NCBI RefSeq assembly: GCF_011684115.1
Contig: NZ_JAADJV010000003.1
Coordinates: 62,001 to 126,000 of the forward strand
DNA length: 64,000 nt
Reading direction: 5' to 3'
From: Rahnella aceris
GTDB lineage: Bacteria > Pseudomonadota > Gammaproteobacteria > Enterobacterales > Enterobacteriaceae
Each line of letters starts with the position of its first letter. Position 1 is the stretch's first letter. The translations under genes were made by a program, and so were the position numbers. Below are positions 27,622-38,227 of the stretch, in pieces. Under the pieces are notes generated by a model. The model did not search any database, was not told the DNA's origin, and was given only the letters and a program-made list of their open reading frames with translations.

Positions 27622-28439
27622 CAGACGGCAACCCCGCGCAGCGACGCGGCATTCTGATGCAGCGCGGCGGCCTGTCTTGCAGCGTGAACCAGTTTTCTGG
27701 AATAAGGATGTTGCGGATGACGGAGTAACTGCGCCATACCGGCAGATTCCACCAGCACGCCGTTTTCCATCACCAGTGCGCGCTCGCATAGCTGCGCGGC
27801 GACGGCAATATCATGGGTGATAAACAGCAGCGCCCGGGGTGATTGCGGGCGGGTGCAGACGTTATGCATGACCTGTAAAACCTGTTGCTGGGTCAGCACG
27901 TCGAGCGCGGTGGTCGGTTCATCCGCCACCAGCAGCGAAGAAGAGGATTGCATCGCCAGCGCCAGGCACAAACGCTGGCGCTGACCGCCGGAAAGTTCTG
28001 CCGGATAACGGGTGGAAAATTGCGCAATATCGGCCAGCCCGACGGCATCCAGCATCGTGCAGATTTCGTCTTCGCTGGCGGCGGGCAGGGCGAGACGTAG
28101 CTGTTTTCCGAGCGTCATCAGCGGGTTCAGTGCGGTGGAAGAATCCTGAAAAACCGTGGCGACGCGGCTGGCAGCACAACGTGAAACCGGATGTATGCCG
28201 CGCACTTCGACGCTATTCACCCGAATGCTGCCGCCGTGTATCGCGCCCGCAGGCGGCGTGCCGGTGATGGCTTTGGCAGTCAGTGATTTACCGGAGCCGG
28301 AAGCACCAAGCAGACAAACCCGTTCGCCCGCACTGACGCTGAAACTCAGTCCGCTGACGCGTTCTTCACCTGCGAGCCGCACTGTCAGCCCTTCCACCGC
28401 GAGAACCGGTTCAGTATTTTGCGTCCTGTTGTATGTCAT
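27621..28439 (-). CDS. ABC ATP-binding protein (DppD/NikD type)
   Basis: A 272-residue ATPase and the first gene of the five-gene operon. Walker A is LGASGSGKSL, the Q-loop is TVFQDSSTALNPLMTL, the signature is LSGGQRQRLCLALAM, Walker B is LLVADEPTTALDV and the H-loop is ITHDIAVA. A candidate Zur box sits 37 bases upstream of the ATG. The operon order is ATPase, ATPase, MFS, SBP, fused permease, with all junctions overlapping or nearly so. Confidence 0.93.
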   Translation of the reverse strand: MTYNRTQNTEPVLAVEGLTVRLAGEERVSGLSFSVSAGERVCLLGASGSGKSLTAKAITGTPPAGAIHGGSIRVNSVEVRGIHPVSRCAASRVATVFQDSSTALNPLMTLGKQLRLALPAASEDEICTMLDAVGLADIAQFSTRYPAELSGGQRQRLCLALAMQSSSSLLVADEPTTALDVLTQQQVLQVMHNVCTRPQSPRALLFITHDIAVAAQLCERALVMENGVLVESAGMAQLLRHPQHPYSRKLVHAARQAAALHQNAASLRGVAV

Positions 28440-28475
28440 TCCCTAAACCTGTTCATCGCTGCGACTGTTTTGATA

Positions 28476-28490
28476 TGTGATAACATAACA
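28476..28490. promoter_or_regulatory. Candidate Zur box upstream of the metallophore-type ABC operon
   Basis: TGTGATAACATAACA is a 7-1-7 inverted repeat that differs from the gammaproteobacterial Zur consensus TGTTATA-N-TATAACA at two positions. One of these, TGTGATA in the left half, is as I recall also found in the E. coli znuC operator. It lies 37 bases before the first ATPase gene. It would repress the operon when zinc is sufficient. This is the best evidence that the importer handles zinc or a zinc chelate. Confidence 0.6.
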
Positions 28491-28640
28491 AAATGTGTCA
28501 ATTTAATGCAAAAGGTTTTGTGATTTTCTCTGTGCTATTTGCCGGTGCAACTGTGTGCAGCACCCTTTCAGGCAGCGAAATGATGAGTTCGCCGCTGTCG
28601 TAGCCGGGACATGATGAAGCAAAGCTGGCAGGAACAATCA

Positions 28641-28674
28641 GATGATGCGAGATGAATTAACATCTCTCATCATC
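28641..28674. terminator. Strong hairpin downstream of scrR
   Basis: GATGATGCGAGATG (28641-28654) pairs with CATCTCTCATCATC (28661-28674) with one mismatch around a six-base AATTAA loop. It lies 23 bases beyond the minus-strand scrR stop. There is no T-run, so it may be a factor-assisted terminator or an mRNA-stabilising hairpin closing the scr transcript before the ABC operon promoter. Confidence 0.5.
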
Positions 28675-28696
28675 CTCATGTGACGACATTGAATAT

Positions 28697-29752
28697 CTAT
28701 TTGATCTGCGAGAAGTGCGGGGAACGCCAGTGCAATTTAGGGGTTAAAAAGCATTGTGGCTGTGCGATGGGGTGTTCATTCATCAGATCACTGATCATGC
28801 TGAAGCAGTGCATGGCCAGCTCCCCGCAGTCCTGAGCGACGGTATCAATTTTCACGGACAGCGAGTCGTAAAGATAGTGATCGTCAAAACTGCAAAGATG
28901 GATATCACTCTCAAGCAATTGATGCTGACTCATATAGCGCAGAACCCCTTCCATCAAACCGCAGGAGGCCACGAAAAGCGCTTTGGGTGGACGCCCAAGC
29001 CGGGCACACAGCTGCGCAAACATTTCGTAGCCGGAGCTCGGGTGGTAGTTGCCGTACACAATCCAGTCGGGGTCGAGACTGACACCTGCCCGCTGCAGGC
29101 CAAGCTGATAGCCTGCGAGGCGATCGCGGGTCGGAGAAATTCGCGGCTGGCCGCCGATAAAATAAAACTCGTCCCGCTGAATTTTCGCTATCCGCGAAAC
29201 CAGTTCTGCTGAAGATTCGATGGCTTCACAGACAACAATAGGGAGCTGCGTGTCCTGCATATGACGGTCAAACAAAACGACGGGGACTTGCTGGCTGATT
29301 TTTACGTATTCCGCATCGCTGAGCATGCTGGACGCCACAATCAGGCCATCGACCTGACGCTGGATGAGATTATTGACCACCATGGTTTCCTGGCTGGTAT
29401 TTTCATCCGTACAGGCAATCAGCAGCTGCATGCCGTTCTCACGACACAGTGTTTCAAGTTCGTTAGAACAGGCAGCAAAACCGTAGTTGGTCATTTCCGG
29501 CACCACCAGCCCCAGGGTGAAACTGCGGCTGACATTCAGCGAGCGGGCGTGAATGCTCGGCTGATAATGATGTTCAGCCGCCACGGCGAGCACCCGATCC
29601 CGGGTAGGATCGGAGATACGAAACTTCTTGCTGTGCCCGTTGAGTACCTGGCTGGCAGTCGATTTCGATACGCCAGCCAGTTCGGCTATGCCACTGATAG
29701 TGATGCGTTTGGTCTTTTTCACTGCGCCATATTCTGTTGTCCGGAAAGACAT
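28697..29752 (-). CDS. scrR: LacI-family sucrose operon repressor
   Basis: A 351-residue LacI/GalR repressor. The helix-turn-helix and hinge are at the start ([56 protein letters not shown]), followed by a two-lobed periplasmic-binding-like effector domain ([25 protein letters not shown]). It begins one base after the scrB stop, so it is the last gene of the scrYABR unit. Family members respond to fructose or fructose-1-phosphate. A GTG at 29722 is an alternative start. Confidence 0.93.
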   Translation of the reverse strand: MSFRTTEYGAVKKTKRITISGIAELAGVSKSTASQVLNGHSKKFRISDPTRDRVLAVAAEHHYQPSIHARSLNVSRSFTLGLVVPEMTNYGFAACSNELETLCRENGMQLLIACTDENTSQETMVVNNLIQRQVDGLIVASSMLSDAEYVKISQQVPVVLFDRHMQDTQLPIVVCEAIESSAELVSRIAKIQRDEFYFIGGQPRISPTRDRLAGYQLGLQRAGVSLDPDWIVYGNYHPSSGYEMFAQLCARLGRPPKALFVASCGLMEGVLRYMSQHQLLESDIHLCSFDDHYLYDSLSVKIDTVAQDCGELAMHCFSMISDLMNEHPIAQPQCFLTPKLHWRSPHFSQIK

Positions 29753-31162
29753 TTATTCTATCACGCATTCCGCCAACGACCAGTGGCGCAGCGTAATCTG
29801 ATGAGAACCCTGCAAGTTCAATTGTGCTGGTAAAACAGGGAAATAGCGTGCGGACATCACCGCTTCTCCGTCATTAATGAAAATTTCAAGGCTTGATGCA
29901 TCGCTTAACACCGTCAGCTTACGTAACTGCCCCTGCCAGACACGGTATTCAGGCACACCCGTACGCCGGTTTTTACGGCTTAAACGCAGCCATTCTCCGT
30001 CGAAGCTGAGGGTCATATCACCACCAAAATCGGCGATGAAGGGGTGCTCAGTGACAATCTCTGTCTCGGCGTGGGTGATGTCCAGAGGCAGGCAATAGTC
30101 CGCAATCCCTTGCCATGTCTGCTCGTCACGACGAAGTTGTTGCAGTTCACGGGCCGGTTTCTGGATGATTTTTCCCGCGACCAGTGTCAGTTCGCGCGGG
30201 CAGGTCAGGGTATGCAGCCAGCCGTTTTGTATCGTTGGCTGGAAAAATTCATCGCCGTCCGGGATCCCCATCCACCCAATCAGCAGGCGTCGCCCGTCAT
30301 CCGTCTGTGTGGTTTGCGGTGCATAAAATTCGAACCCCAGATCCAGCTCAGCGAAATCGCCGTGCGTAAACGTGGCATTGGCGTAATCCAGTTGTCCGAC
30401 AAAATAACCCGACTGGAAGGTATTCAGATAACGGTCAGATTCCGCCGCTAAACCTTGCGGGCAGCAAATCAGAATGTCGTTTTCGGCCAGCCGGAATAAG
30501 TCCGGGCACTCCCACATGTAACCGAACTCACCCAGCCCGTGTAAACCTGAACCGGCAATTTCGCCGAGCAGATCCCACGCGGATAAATCGTCAGATCGCA
30601 GCAATAACACTTTGCCCTGAAGGCTGAGATCCTGAGCGCCCAGCACCATGTACCAGTGTTTGTCATGCCACCAGACTTTCGGATCACGCACATGTCCGGT
30701 ATAGCCTTGCGGCAGGTTGAATACCGGCCCGGTTTTATCAAACTCACCCTCAGCATTTTCGCGCGCCAGACACTGAAACGCCGTGCGGCTGCCATCGGGA
30801 TATTTCACGTTGCCGGTGTAAATCAGCGTCAGTTGGCCGTTGTCTGTTACGGCTGAGCCGGAATAACAGCCGTGGGTTTCGTATTCTTCTGACGGCGCCA
30901 GCGCCAGTGGTTCATGCTGCCAGTGAAGTAAATCTGCTGAACTCCAGTGCCCCCAGAACTTGGCACCGTGCGCGCAGGCCAGCGGGTTCCATTGATAGAA
31001 CAAATGGAATCGACCGTTATGCTGGATAAAGCCATTAGGGTCATTGAGCAGCCCGACCGGCGGCGCGAGATGCCAGCCGGGTCGATAAGGATCTGCCGCC
31101 GCTCTGACCTGACCGGCCACCACACTGCGCAGCGCTTTTTTCAGCAAACTGACTTCTGTCAT
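29753..31162 (-). CDS. scrB: Sucrose-6-phosphate hydrolase (GH32)
   Basis: A 469-residue glycoside hydrolase that splits sucrose-6-phosphate into glucose-6-phosphate and fructose in the cytoplasm. The GH32 catalytic motifs are visible: WHLAPPVGLLNDPNGFIQ (nucleophile Asp in NDPNG) near residue 30, HVRDPKVWW (RDP) and MWECPDLF (acid/base Glu in EC). A C-terminal beta-sandwich follows. It overlaps scrA by four bases. Confidence 0.95.
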   Translation of the reverse strand: MTEVSLLKKALRSVVAGQVRAAADPYRPGWHLAPPVGLLNDPNGFIQHNGRFHLFYQWNPLACAHGAKFWGHWSSADLLHWQHEPLALAPSEEYETHGCYSGSAVTDNGQLTLIYTGNVKYPDGSRTAFQCLARENAEGEFDKTGPVFNLPQGYTGHVRDPKVWWHDKHWYMVLGAQDLSLQGKVLLLRSDDLSAWDLLGEIAGSGLHGLGEFGYMWECPDLFRLAENDILICCPQGLAAESDRYLNTFQSGYFVGQLDYANATFTHGDFAELDLGFEFYAPQTTQTDDGRRLLIGWMGIPDGDEFFQPTIQNGWLHTLTCPRELTLVAGKIIQKPARELQQLRRDEQTWQGIADYCLPLDITHAETEIVTEHPFIADFGGDMTLSFDGEWLRLSRKNRRTGVPEYRVWQGQLRKLTVLSDASSLEIFINDGEAVMSARYFPVLPAQLNLQGSHQITLRHWSLAECVIE

Positions 31163-32532
31163 TTTTCACTCTCCGTGTTGTATTTCAGCAGCAATGACAA
31201 CAGGAATGCGCTGCCGAAGGCAATCACCAGACCAATCAGGTAGCTGAGAATCGAACTGGACTGCACGATGGCCAGCCCCGGAATACCGGTCAGGCCAACC
31301 GCCGTCATATTGACGTGCATCGCAACCACCCAGGCGCCGCCAAGCGCACCGCCGACCAGAGCGGCGAGAAACGGTTTCATGAAGCGCAGGTTGATACCAA
31401 AAATTGCCGCTTCCGTTATGCCCAACATCGCGGAGAATGCTGAAGGCACGGCAATGGCTTTAATTTTCGCATCACGCGTTTTGAAATAGACCGCAAGACA
31501 GGCTCCCCCCTGTGCAACATTCGCCATCGACCAGATAGGCAGCAGGAAATTCACCCCGATATTCGGGTTCCCCAGCAAACCGGCCTCAATCGCATGGAAG
31601 CTGTGGTGAATACCGGTGATCACGATAACCGAATACAATCCGCCAAACACCAGACCTGCCACCCAACCGGCATGGGTAATTAACGTGCTGAGAATAAAGG
31701 AGATACCGTCCCCGAGCGCACGACCCGCAGGGCCGATGATCAGGAAAGCGATAAAACCGGAAATGATGACCGTCAGGAAAGGCGTCAGGATCAGATCCAG
31801 TGCATCAGGGATCACTTTGCGCAGGCGTTTTTCGATGAAGCTCATAAACCAGACCGCCAGCAAAACCGGGAATACCGTGCCCTGATAACCGATCATCGCA
31901 ATTTCGATACCAAAGAAATTCATGGTATGGAAACCACTGGCAACGCCCCAGGCGTTAGTCAGTGCCGGGTGAGTCAGAATGCCGCCCAGTGTTGCACCCA
32001 GGAACGGATTACCGCCAAATTCGCGCGCGGCAGTGAAACCAATCAGGATCGGCAGAATGATAAATGCCGCCGAGCTGAACATATCGAGCATGATAAAAAT
32101 CGCGCTCTCAGGGTTGGCCCAGCCGTAGGTTTTCACCATGCCGAGCAGCCCCATCAGCAGGCCGGATGCGACAATCGCCGGAATAATCGGCACAAAGATA
32201 TTCGACAGCACGCGCGCGAGTCGCTGGAAGGGATTGAGTTTTCGCGCCGCAATATCGGCGGCTTCGGATTTGCTCGATTCGCTGATACCGGCCACTTTAA
32301 TAAACTCGGCGTACACCTTGTTCACCAGTCCCGTACCAAAAATGATCTGAATCTGTCCGGCGTTGCTGAAACAGCCTTTTACGCCTTCCACTTTTTCGAT
32401 AGCACTTTTGTTGATCAGACTGTCGTCTGCCAGCACCAGGCGCAGACGTGTGGCGCAGTGTGCCGCGCTGGCAATATTGTCCTTCCCACCCAACAGCGGA
32501 AGCAGCTCAGTCGCGATTGCATTGATGTTCAT
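31159..32532 (-). CDS. scrA: PTS sucrose-specific EIIBC component
   Basis: A 457-residue phosphotransferase permease that takes up and phosphorylates sucrose. The EIIB domain (residues 1-90) has the phosphorylated Cys in SAAHCATRLRLVL. The EIIC domain (about 105-450) has multiple membrane spans. There is no EIIA domain, so phosphate is expected to come from the glucose EIIA (Crr) encoded elsewhere. It lies downstream of scrY after a 76-base gap containing a hairpin. Confidence 0.95.
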   Translation of the reverse strand: MNINAIATELLPLLGGKDNIASAAHCATRLRLVLADDSLINKSAIEKVEGVKGCFSNAGQIQIIFGTGLVNKVYAEFIKVAGISESSKSEAADIAARKLNPFQRLARVLSNIFVPIIPAIVASGLLMGLLGMVKTYGWANPESAIFIMLDMFSSAAFIILPILIGFTAAREFGGNPFLGATLGGILTHPALTNAWGVASGFHTMNFFGIEIAMIGYQGTVFPVLLAVWFMSFIEKRLRKVIPDALDLILTPFLTVIISGFIAFLIIGPAGRALGDGISFILSTLITHAGWVAGLVFGGLYSVIVITGIHHSFHAIEAGLLGNPNIGVNFLLPIWSMANVAQGGACLAVYFKTRDAKIKAIAVPSAFSAMLGITEAAIFGINLRFMKPFLAALVGGALGGAWVVAMHVNMTAVGLTGIPGLAIVQSSSILSYLIGLVIAFGSAFLLSLLLKYNTESEK

Positions 32533-32561
32533 AGAATCCCTTAATTTGTCATTACCGTTAA

Positions 32562-32591
32562 CACCCGGTCAGACCGGGTGCTTTTTTTTTT
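32562..32591. terminator. Intercistronic hairpin between scrY and scrA
   Basis: CACCCGGT (32562-32569) pairs with ACCGGGTG (32573-32580) over a CAG loop. A run of ten T follows on the plus strand, which is A on the coding strand of scr. In the direction of scr transcription the stem is preceded by the A-run and followed by TTAACGG, so it would not terminate fully. It may protect the scrY 3' end or lower scrA expression. Confidence 0.5.
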
Positions 32592-32608
32592 AAATCAAAC
32601 CCTGCCGT

Positions 32609-34210
<1,602 letters not shown>

Positions 34211-34242
34211 TTAATTATTATGGGAAAACCATTTTGCTAAAT

Positions 34243-34258
34243 TGCTAAACTGGTTTTC
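34243..34258. promoter_or_regulatory. Putative ScrR operator next to scrY
   Basis: TTGCTAAACTGGTTTT contains AAAC-TGGTTT, the pseudo-palindromic core of LacI/GalR-type operators. It lies about 55 bases upstream of scrY. A second, better copy sits near scrK. Confidence 0.65.
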
Positions 34259-34375
34259 CTGAGCACAATAAACACCCGTTATGTATTTACGCAACGAAGT
34301 TCGGCAGCCTTGTGCTGGATTTGTGATCTTGCTGGCAATTCCATCTCTCGTCCTGAAAATTCATTTGCTCTTGAT

Positions 34376-34391
34376 TAGCTAAACCGGTTCT
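34376..34391. promoter_or_regulatory. Putative ScrR operator next to scrK
   Basis: TAGCTAAACCGGTTCT holds the perfect palindromic core AAACCGGTT with the central CG common in LacI-family operators. It lies about 50 bases before scrK. A half CRP-like site (TGTGA, 34322-34326) lies between the two operators. Confidence 0.7.
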
Positions 34392-34439
34392 TCTATTTTA
34401 TCGACAGACGATTTATCAGGATTTAAAAAAGGAATGAAG

Positions 34440-35378
34440 ATGAATAACCGGATTTGGGTTTTGGGTGACGCCGTGGTGGATCTGATCGCTGAAGAGGATG
34501 ACCGCTTATTAAAATGCCCGGGCGGGGCACCGGCGAATGTTGCCGTCGGGATCCGCCGCCTCGGGGGAGACAGCGCATTTATCGGACGCGTGGGCGATGA
34601 CCCTTTCGGGAAGTTCCTGATGAAAACCCTCGCGGATGAGGGGGTGAATATTGACTGTATGTACCTTGACCCTCATCACCGTACCTCCACCGTGGTGGTG
34701 GAAAACGATGCTGACGGCGAACGCTCTTTCACGTTTATGGTGCGTCCGGGCGCGGATTTATTCCTCCAGGCCACCGACATTCCGGCTTTCCATCCCGGGG
34801 ATTTTTTACATTTATGCTCAATCGCGTTATCTGCGGAACCTTCACGTTCCTCCGCCTTTCTGGCAATGGCGAAGATGAAAGCGGCAGGCGGTTATGTCTG
34901 TTTTGATCCCAATATCAGGCATGACTTGTGGTCTGATGAGGGACAACTGCGTGAAAATCTTGCCCGCGCCTTGTCGCTGGCTGATGTGATTAAAGTCTCA
35001 GAGGATGAGCTGGAATTTCTGACGGGCGAAGCGTTGCTGTCGGAGGGGATGCTGCGTCTGTGTGACCGCTATAATCCCGAACTGCTGCTGGTCACGCAGG
35101 GAAAACTGGGGGTTTCGGTTTACCGGAAAAATAATGCCAGTCTGAAGCACTATCCGGCCCCCGAAGTGAAAGCGGTGGATACCACCGGCGCCGGAGATGC
35201 TTTTGTCGCCGGATTACTGGCCGGGCTGGCGCAACACTGGCCGCTGACCTCGGAGAGTGTCTGGCAACAGATCATTCATCAGGCACTGGCATGCGGTGCT
35301 CTTGCCACCACCGCCAGAGGCGCAATGACCGCATTACCCGACAGCGTTACCTTAAAAGCGTTCTCCTCTCAGGGGTAA
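34440..35378 (+). CDS. scrK: Fructokinase (PfkB family)
   Basis: A 312-residue sugar kinase that phosphorylates the fructose released by ScrB. PfkB motif 1 is GGAPANVAVGIRRLGGDSAFIGRVGDDPFG near residue 30. Motif 2 with the catalytic Asp is DTTGAGDAFVAGLLAGL near residue 250. The start at 34440 (MNNRIWVLG) is preferred over the ATG at 34434 because AAGGA is then six bases away. Here scrK is divergent from scrYABR, whereas in pUR400-type systems it lies upstream in the same direction. Confidence 0.94.
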   Translation: MNNRIWVLGDAVVDLIAEEDDRLLKCPGGAPANVAVGIRRLGGDSAFIGRVGDDPFGKFLMKTLADEGVNIDCMYLDPHHRTSTVVVENDADGERSFTFMVRPGADLFLQATDIPAFHPGDFLHLCSIALSAEPSRSSAFLAMAKMKAAGGYVCFDPNIRHDLWSDEGQLRENLARALSLADVIKVSEDELEFLTGEALLSEGMLRLCDRYNPELLLVTQGKLGVSVYRKNNASLKHYPAPEVKAVDTTGAGDAFVAGLLAGLAQHWPLTSESVWQQIIHQALACGALATTARGAMTALPDSVTLKAFSSQG

Positions 35379-35484
35379 CCGCGCCCGACGATGTTGCCCG
35401 GACCGCAACTGTTCACCCGACGAAAATAATGTAAGTAATCTGTAATCCAACGTCATGTTTTACGAAAATCAAATGTTTGCCGCT

Positions 35485-35512
35485 GAACCTCCTATATATC
35501 CCACAGTCTGTT
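35485..35512 (+). promoter_or_regulatory. Sigma-E-like promoter before the BamA paralogue
   Basis: GAACCT (35485-35490) and TCTGTT (35507-35512) are 16 bases apart, close to the RpoE consensus GGAACTT/TCTGA with 16-base spacing. It lies about 80 bases upstream of the ATG. It is read by eye; an ordinary promoter in the same 214-base gap cannot be excluded. Confidence 0.45.
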
Positions 35513-35592
35513 AGCGAGGTTATTTCTTCTGATAGCAAAATATTTTGTTAACAGGAATTTTTGTTAGTTGAAAAACGGCGAGCACGGATCAC

Positions 35593-38016
35593 ATGACAAT
35601 GAAAAAATTACTCTTAGCGTCGCTGCTGTTCAGCAGTGCCCCGGTTTTTGCTGCCGGCGGGTTTGTCGTAAAAGACATTCACGTCGAAGGATTGCAGCGG
35701 GTCACCGTCGGCGCAGCCTTGCTGAGCATCCCCGTGCGCGTGGGCGATACGGTATCCGATGACGATATCAGCCAGACGATCCGTGCCTTGTTTGCGACCG
35801 GCAATTTTGACGATGTGAAGGTGCTTGAAGATGGCAACACGCTGATTGTTCAGGTGAAAGAGCGGCCAACGATTGCCAGCATTACGTTCTCGGGCAACAA
35901 AGCCATAAAGGACGAGATGTTGCAGCAGAACCTGGAAGCCTCAGGGATCCGCGTCGGGGACGCGCTGGATCGCACCACCATTTCGTCGATTGAAAAGGGA
36001 CTGGAAGATTTTTATTACAGCGTCGGCAAATACAGCGCGAGTGTAAAAGCGGTGGTGACGCCGTTGCCGCGTAACCGCGTGGACGTGAAACTGGTCTTTA
36101 CCGAAGGTGTGTCGGCAAAAATTCAACAAATCAATATTGTGGGCAATAAAGCTTTTACCAGTGACGATTTAATCGCCCATTTCCAGCTACGCGATGAGGT
36201 GCCGTGGTGGAATGTGATTGGCGATAAAAAATATGAAAAACAAAAACTGTCAGGTGATTTAGAAACACTTCGCAGTTTTTATCTCGACCGCGGTTATGCC
36301 CGTTTTAATATTGATTCCACCCAGGTCAGTTTAACGCCGGATAAGAAAGGGATTTATATTACCGTCAATATTGCTGAGGGTGCGCAATATACCGTGTCCG
36401 GCGTGGTAGTGACCGGCGACATGGCCGGACATTCTTCCGAAATTGAATCGCTCGCCACCATTCCTGCCGGTGAATTGTATAACGGCGCGAAAGTCACCAA
36501 AGTGGAAGGTGACATCAAAAATCTGCTGGGCCGCTACGGCTATGCCTATCCGCATGTCACGACGCAAAGCGACATTAATGAAACGGATAAAACCGTGAAA
36601 CTGCATATCAGCGTGGATACCGGCAACCGTTATTCGGTGCGCCGCATTCGTTTTGAAGGCAATGACACCTCGAAAGATGAAGTGCTGCGGCGCGAAATGC
36701 GCCAGATGGAGGGCGCGTGGCTGGGCAATGATCTGGTGCAGAAGGGCAAAGATCGCCTCAACCGTACCGGCTATTTCGAGTCGGTTGATGTGGATACCCA
36801 GCCGGTGCCCGGTTCAGCGGATCAGGTTGATGTGGTGTATAAAGTTAAAGAGCGTAACACCGGCACATTCAACGTGGGCCTGGGTTATGGCACCGACAGC
36901 GGCATCAGTTATCAGTTGGGCGTAACGCAGGACAACTGGCTGGGCAGCGGTAATACGGTCAGTTTCAGCGGCACGCGCAACTCCTATCAGACCTATGTCG
37001 AAGTCTCGGCCACTAACCCGTATTACACCGTTGATGGCATCAGCCTTGGCGGCAAAGTGTTCTACAACCATTACGACGCGGAAGATAACGATCTGGCGGC
37101 GTATAATCTGCAAAGTTACGGCACAGGCGTGAATCTTGGCCTGCCGGTCAGCGAAAACAATACGCTGAATCTGGGGCTGGATTATGTTCACAGTACGCTG
37201 AGTGATATGGAACCGCAGGTCGCGGTCTGGCGCTATCTCAATGCCAGCGGCGTACATCCGGGGCTGGTAACGACGTCCACCAACAGCGATGCACAACTGA
37301 GCACCAATGACTTCTTCGCCAGTGTCGGCTGGGCGTATAACGATCTTAACCGTGGCTTCTTCCCGTCATCCGGCACGCGCGCCAGCCTGGCGGCAAAAGT
37401 GACCACGCCTGGCTCGGACGACAGTTATTACAAAATCACCTTTGATGCCAACCATTACATTCCGCTGAGCGACAAATCGGACTGGGTATTAATGGGCCGC
37501 GCCAAAGCCGGTTACGCGGCAGGCATTGGCAGCAACGAAGTCCCGTTCTACGACAACTTCTACGCAGGTGGCTCCAGCTCGGTTCGCGGTTTCTCCTCCA
37601 ACACCATCGGGCCGAAAGCGGCGTATTACAAATGCAGCAGCGCGGACAGCTCGTATTCCACCTGTCCGGTGACCAAATCGACTGATGCGGTGGGCGGTAA
37701 TGCGATGGCGATTGCCAGCGCGGAACTGTATGTGCCGACGCCGTTCATCAGCGAGAAATACGCCAGTTCAGTGCGTACCTCATTATTTGTCGACTCCGGT
37801 ACGGTGTGGGATACGAGATGGAAAAATACCTCAGCGACCGAAGCCGCGGGTATTCCGGATTACAGTGACCCGACACATATTCGTGTTTCCAGTGGTATTG
37901 CGTTGCAATGGCAATCCCCGCTCGGCCCGCTAGTGTTCTCTTATGCGCAGCCGCTGGTGAAATATGAAGGGGACAGTGCGGAGCAATTCCAGTTTAATAT
38001 CGGTAAGACGTGGTAA
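35593..38016 (+). CDS. BamA paralogue (outer-membrane protein assembly factor)
   Basis: An 807-residue Omp85 protein that closely follows E. coli BamA by eye. The signal peptide is residues 1-22. Five POTRA domains are at about 25-425 (each starting with an IHVEGLQRV-, ITFSGNKAI-, INIVGNKAF-, VVVTGDMAG- or [13 protein letters not shown] strand). The 16-stranded barrel carries the VRGF motif ([15 protein letters not shown]) in loop 6 and ends [10 protein letters not shown]. It is not beside rseP, skp, lpxD or fabZ, the housekeeping bamA neighbourhood, so it is probably a second copy. It differs from E. coli in barrel loops (for example the serine/threonine-rich [14 protein letters not shown] loop). 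Confidence 0.9.
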   Translation: MTMKKLLLASLLFSSAPVFAAGGFVVKDIHVEGLQRVTVGAALLSIPVRVGDTVSDDDISQTIRALFATGNFDDVKVLEDGNTLIVQVKERPTIASITFSGNKAIKDEMLQQNLEASGIRVGDALDRTTISSIEKGLEDFYYSVGKYSASVKAVVTPLPRNRVDVKLVFTEGVSAKIQQINIVGNKAFTSDDLIAHFQLRDEVPWWNVIGDKKYEKQKLSGDLETLRSFYLDRGYARFNIDSTQVSLTPDKKGIYITVNIAEGAQYTVSGVVVTGDMAGHSSEIESLATIPAGELYNGAKVTKVEGDIKNLLGRYGYAYPHVTTQSDINETDKTVKLHISVDTGNRYSVRRIRFEGNDTSKDEVLRREMRQMEGAWLGNDLVQKGKDRLNRTGYFESVDVDTQPVPGSADQVDVVYKVKERNTGTFNVGLGYGTDSGISYQLGVTQDNWLGSGNTVSFSGTRNSYQTYVEVSATNPYYTVDGISLGGKVFYNHYDAEDNDLAAYNLQSYGTGVNLGLPVSENNTLNLGLDYVHSTLSDMEPQVAVWRYLNASGVHPGLVTTSTNSDAQLSTNDFFASVGWAYNDLNRGFFPSSGTRASLAAKVTTPGSDDSYYKITFDANHYIPLSDKSDWVLMGRAKAGYAAGIGSNEVPFYDNFYAGGSSSVRGFSSNTIGPKAAYYKCSSADSSYSTCPVTKSTDAVGGNAMAIASAELYVPTPFISEKYASSVRTSLFVDSGTVWDTRWKNTSATEAAGIPDYSDPTHIRVSSGIALQWQSPLGPLVFSYAQPLVKYEGDSAEQFQFNIGKTW

Positions 38017-38085
38017 TAATAACGCTGTCTTACAAAGTTATTACTTTTTACAGACGCAATGAGAATAGAAAATAAATCTGATTCA

Positions 38086-38148
38086 ATTATAATGCCGGCA
38101 TGATGTTTATTGAGCAACCCTTAGGGTAAAACATCATGCCATTATAAT
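38086..38148. repeat. Nested palindrome downstream of the BamA paralogue
   Basis: ATTATAATG (38086-38094) pairs with CATTATAAT (38140-38148), and GGCATGATGTTT (38097-38108) pairs with AAACATCATGCC (38129-38140). An inner ACCC-TTA-GGGT (38117-38127) sits in the loop. Together they form a long cruciform-capable structure about 70 bases after the stop. It could be an mRNA 3'-end structure, a small RNA or a transposon-derived miniature repeat. Confidence 0.7.
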
Positions 38149-38169
38149 ATTGTTGGAGTTCTTCCTTTT

Positions 38170-38199
38170 AAGGGCTGCCCCTGTGCGGCCCTTCTTTTT
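38170..38199 (+). terminator. Terminator downstream of the BamA paralogue
   Basis: AAGGGC (38170-38175) pairs with GCCCTT (38188-38193), with additional TGC/GCG pairing in the interior, and is followed by CTTTTT. It terminates the plus-strand transcript that includes the nested palindrome. Confidence 0.85.
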
Positions 38200-38227
38200 A
38201 TTCGTTTATCACAGCAGAAATAAGCGA

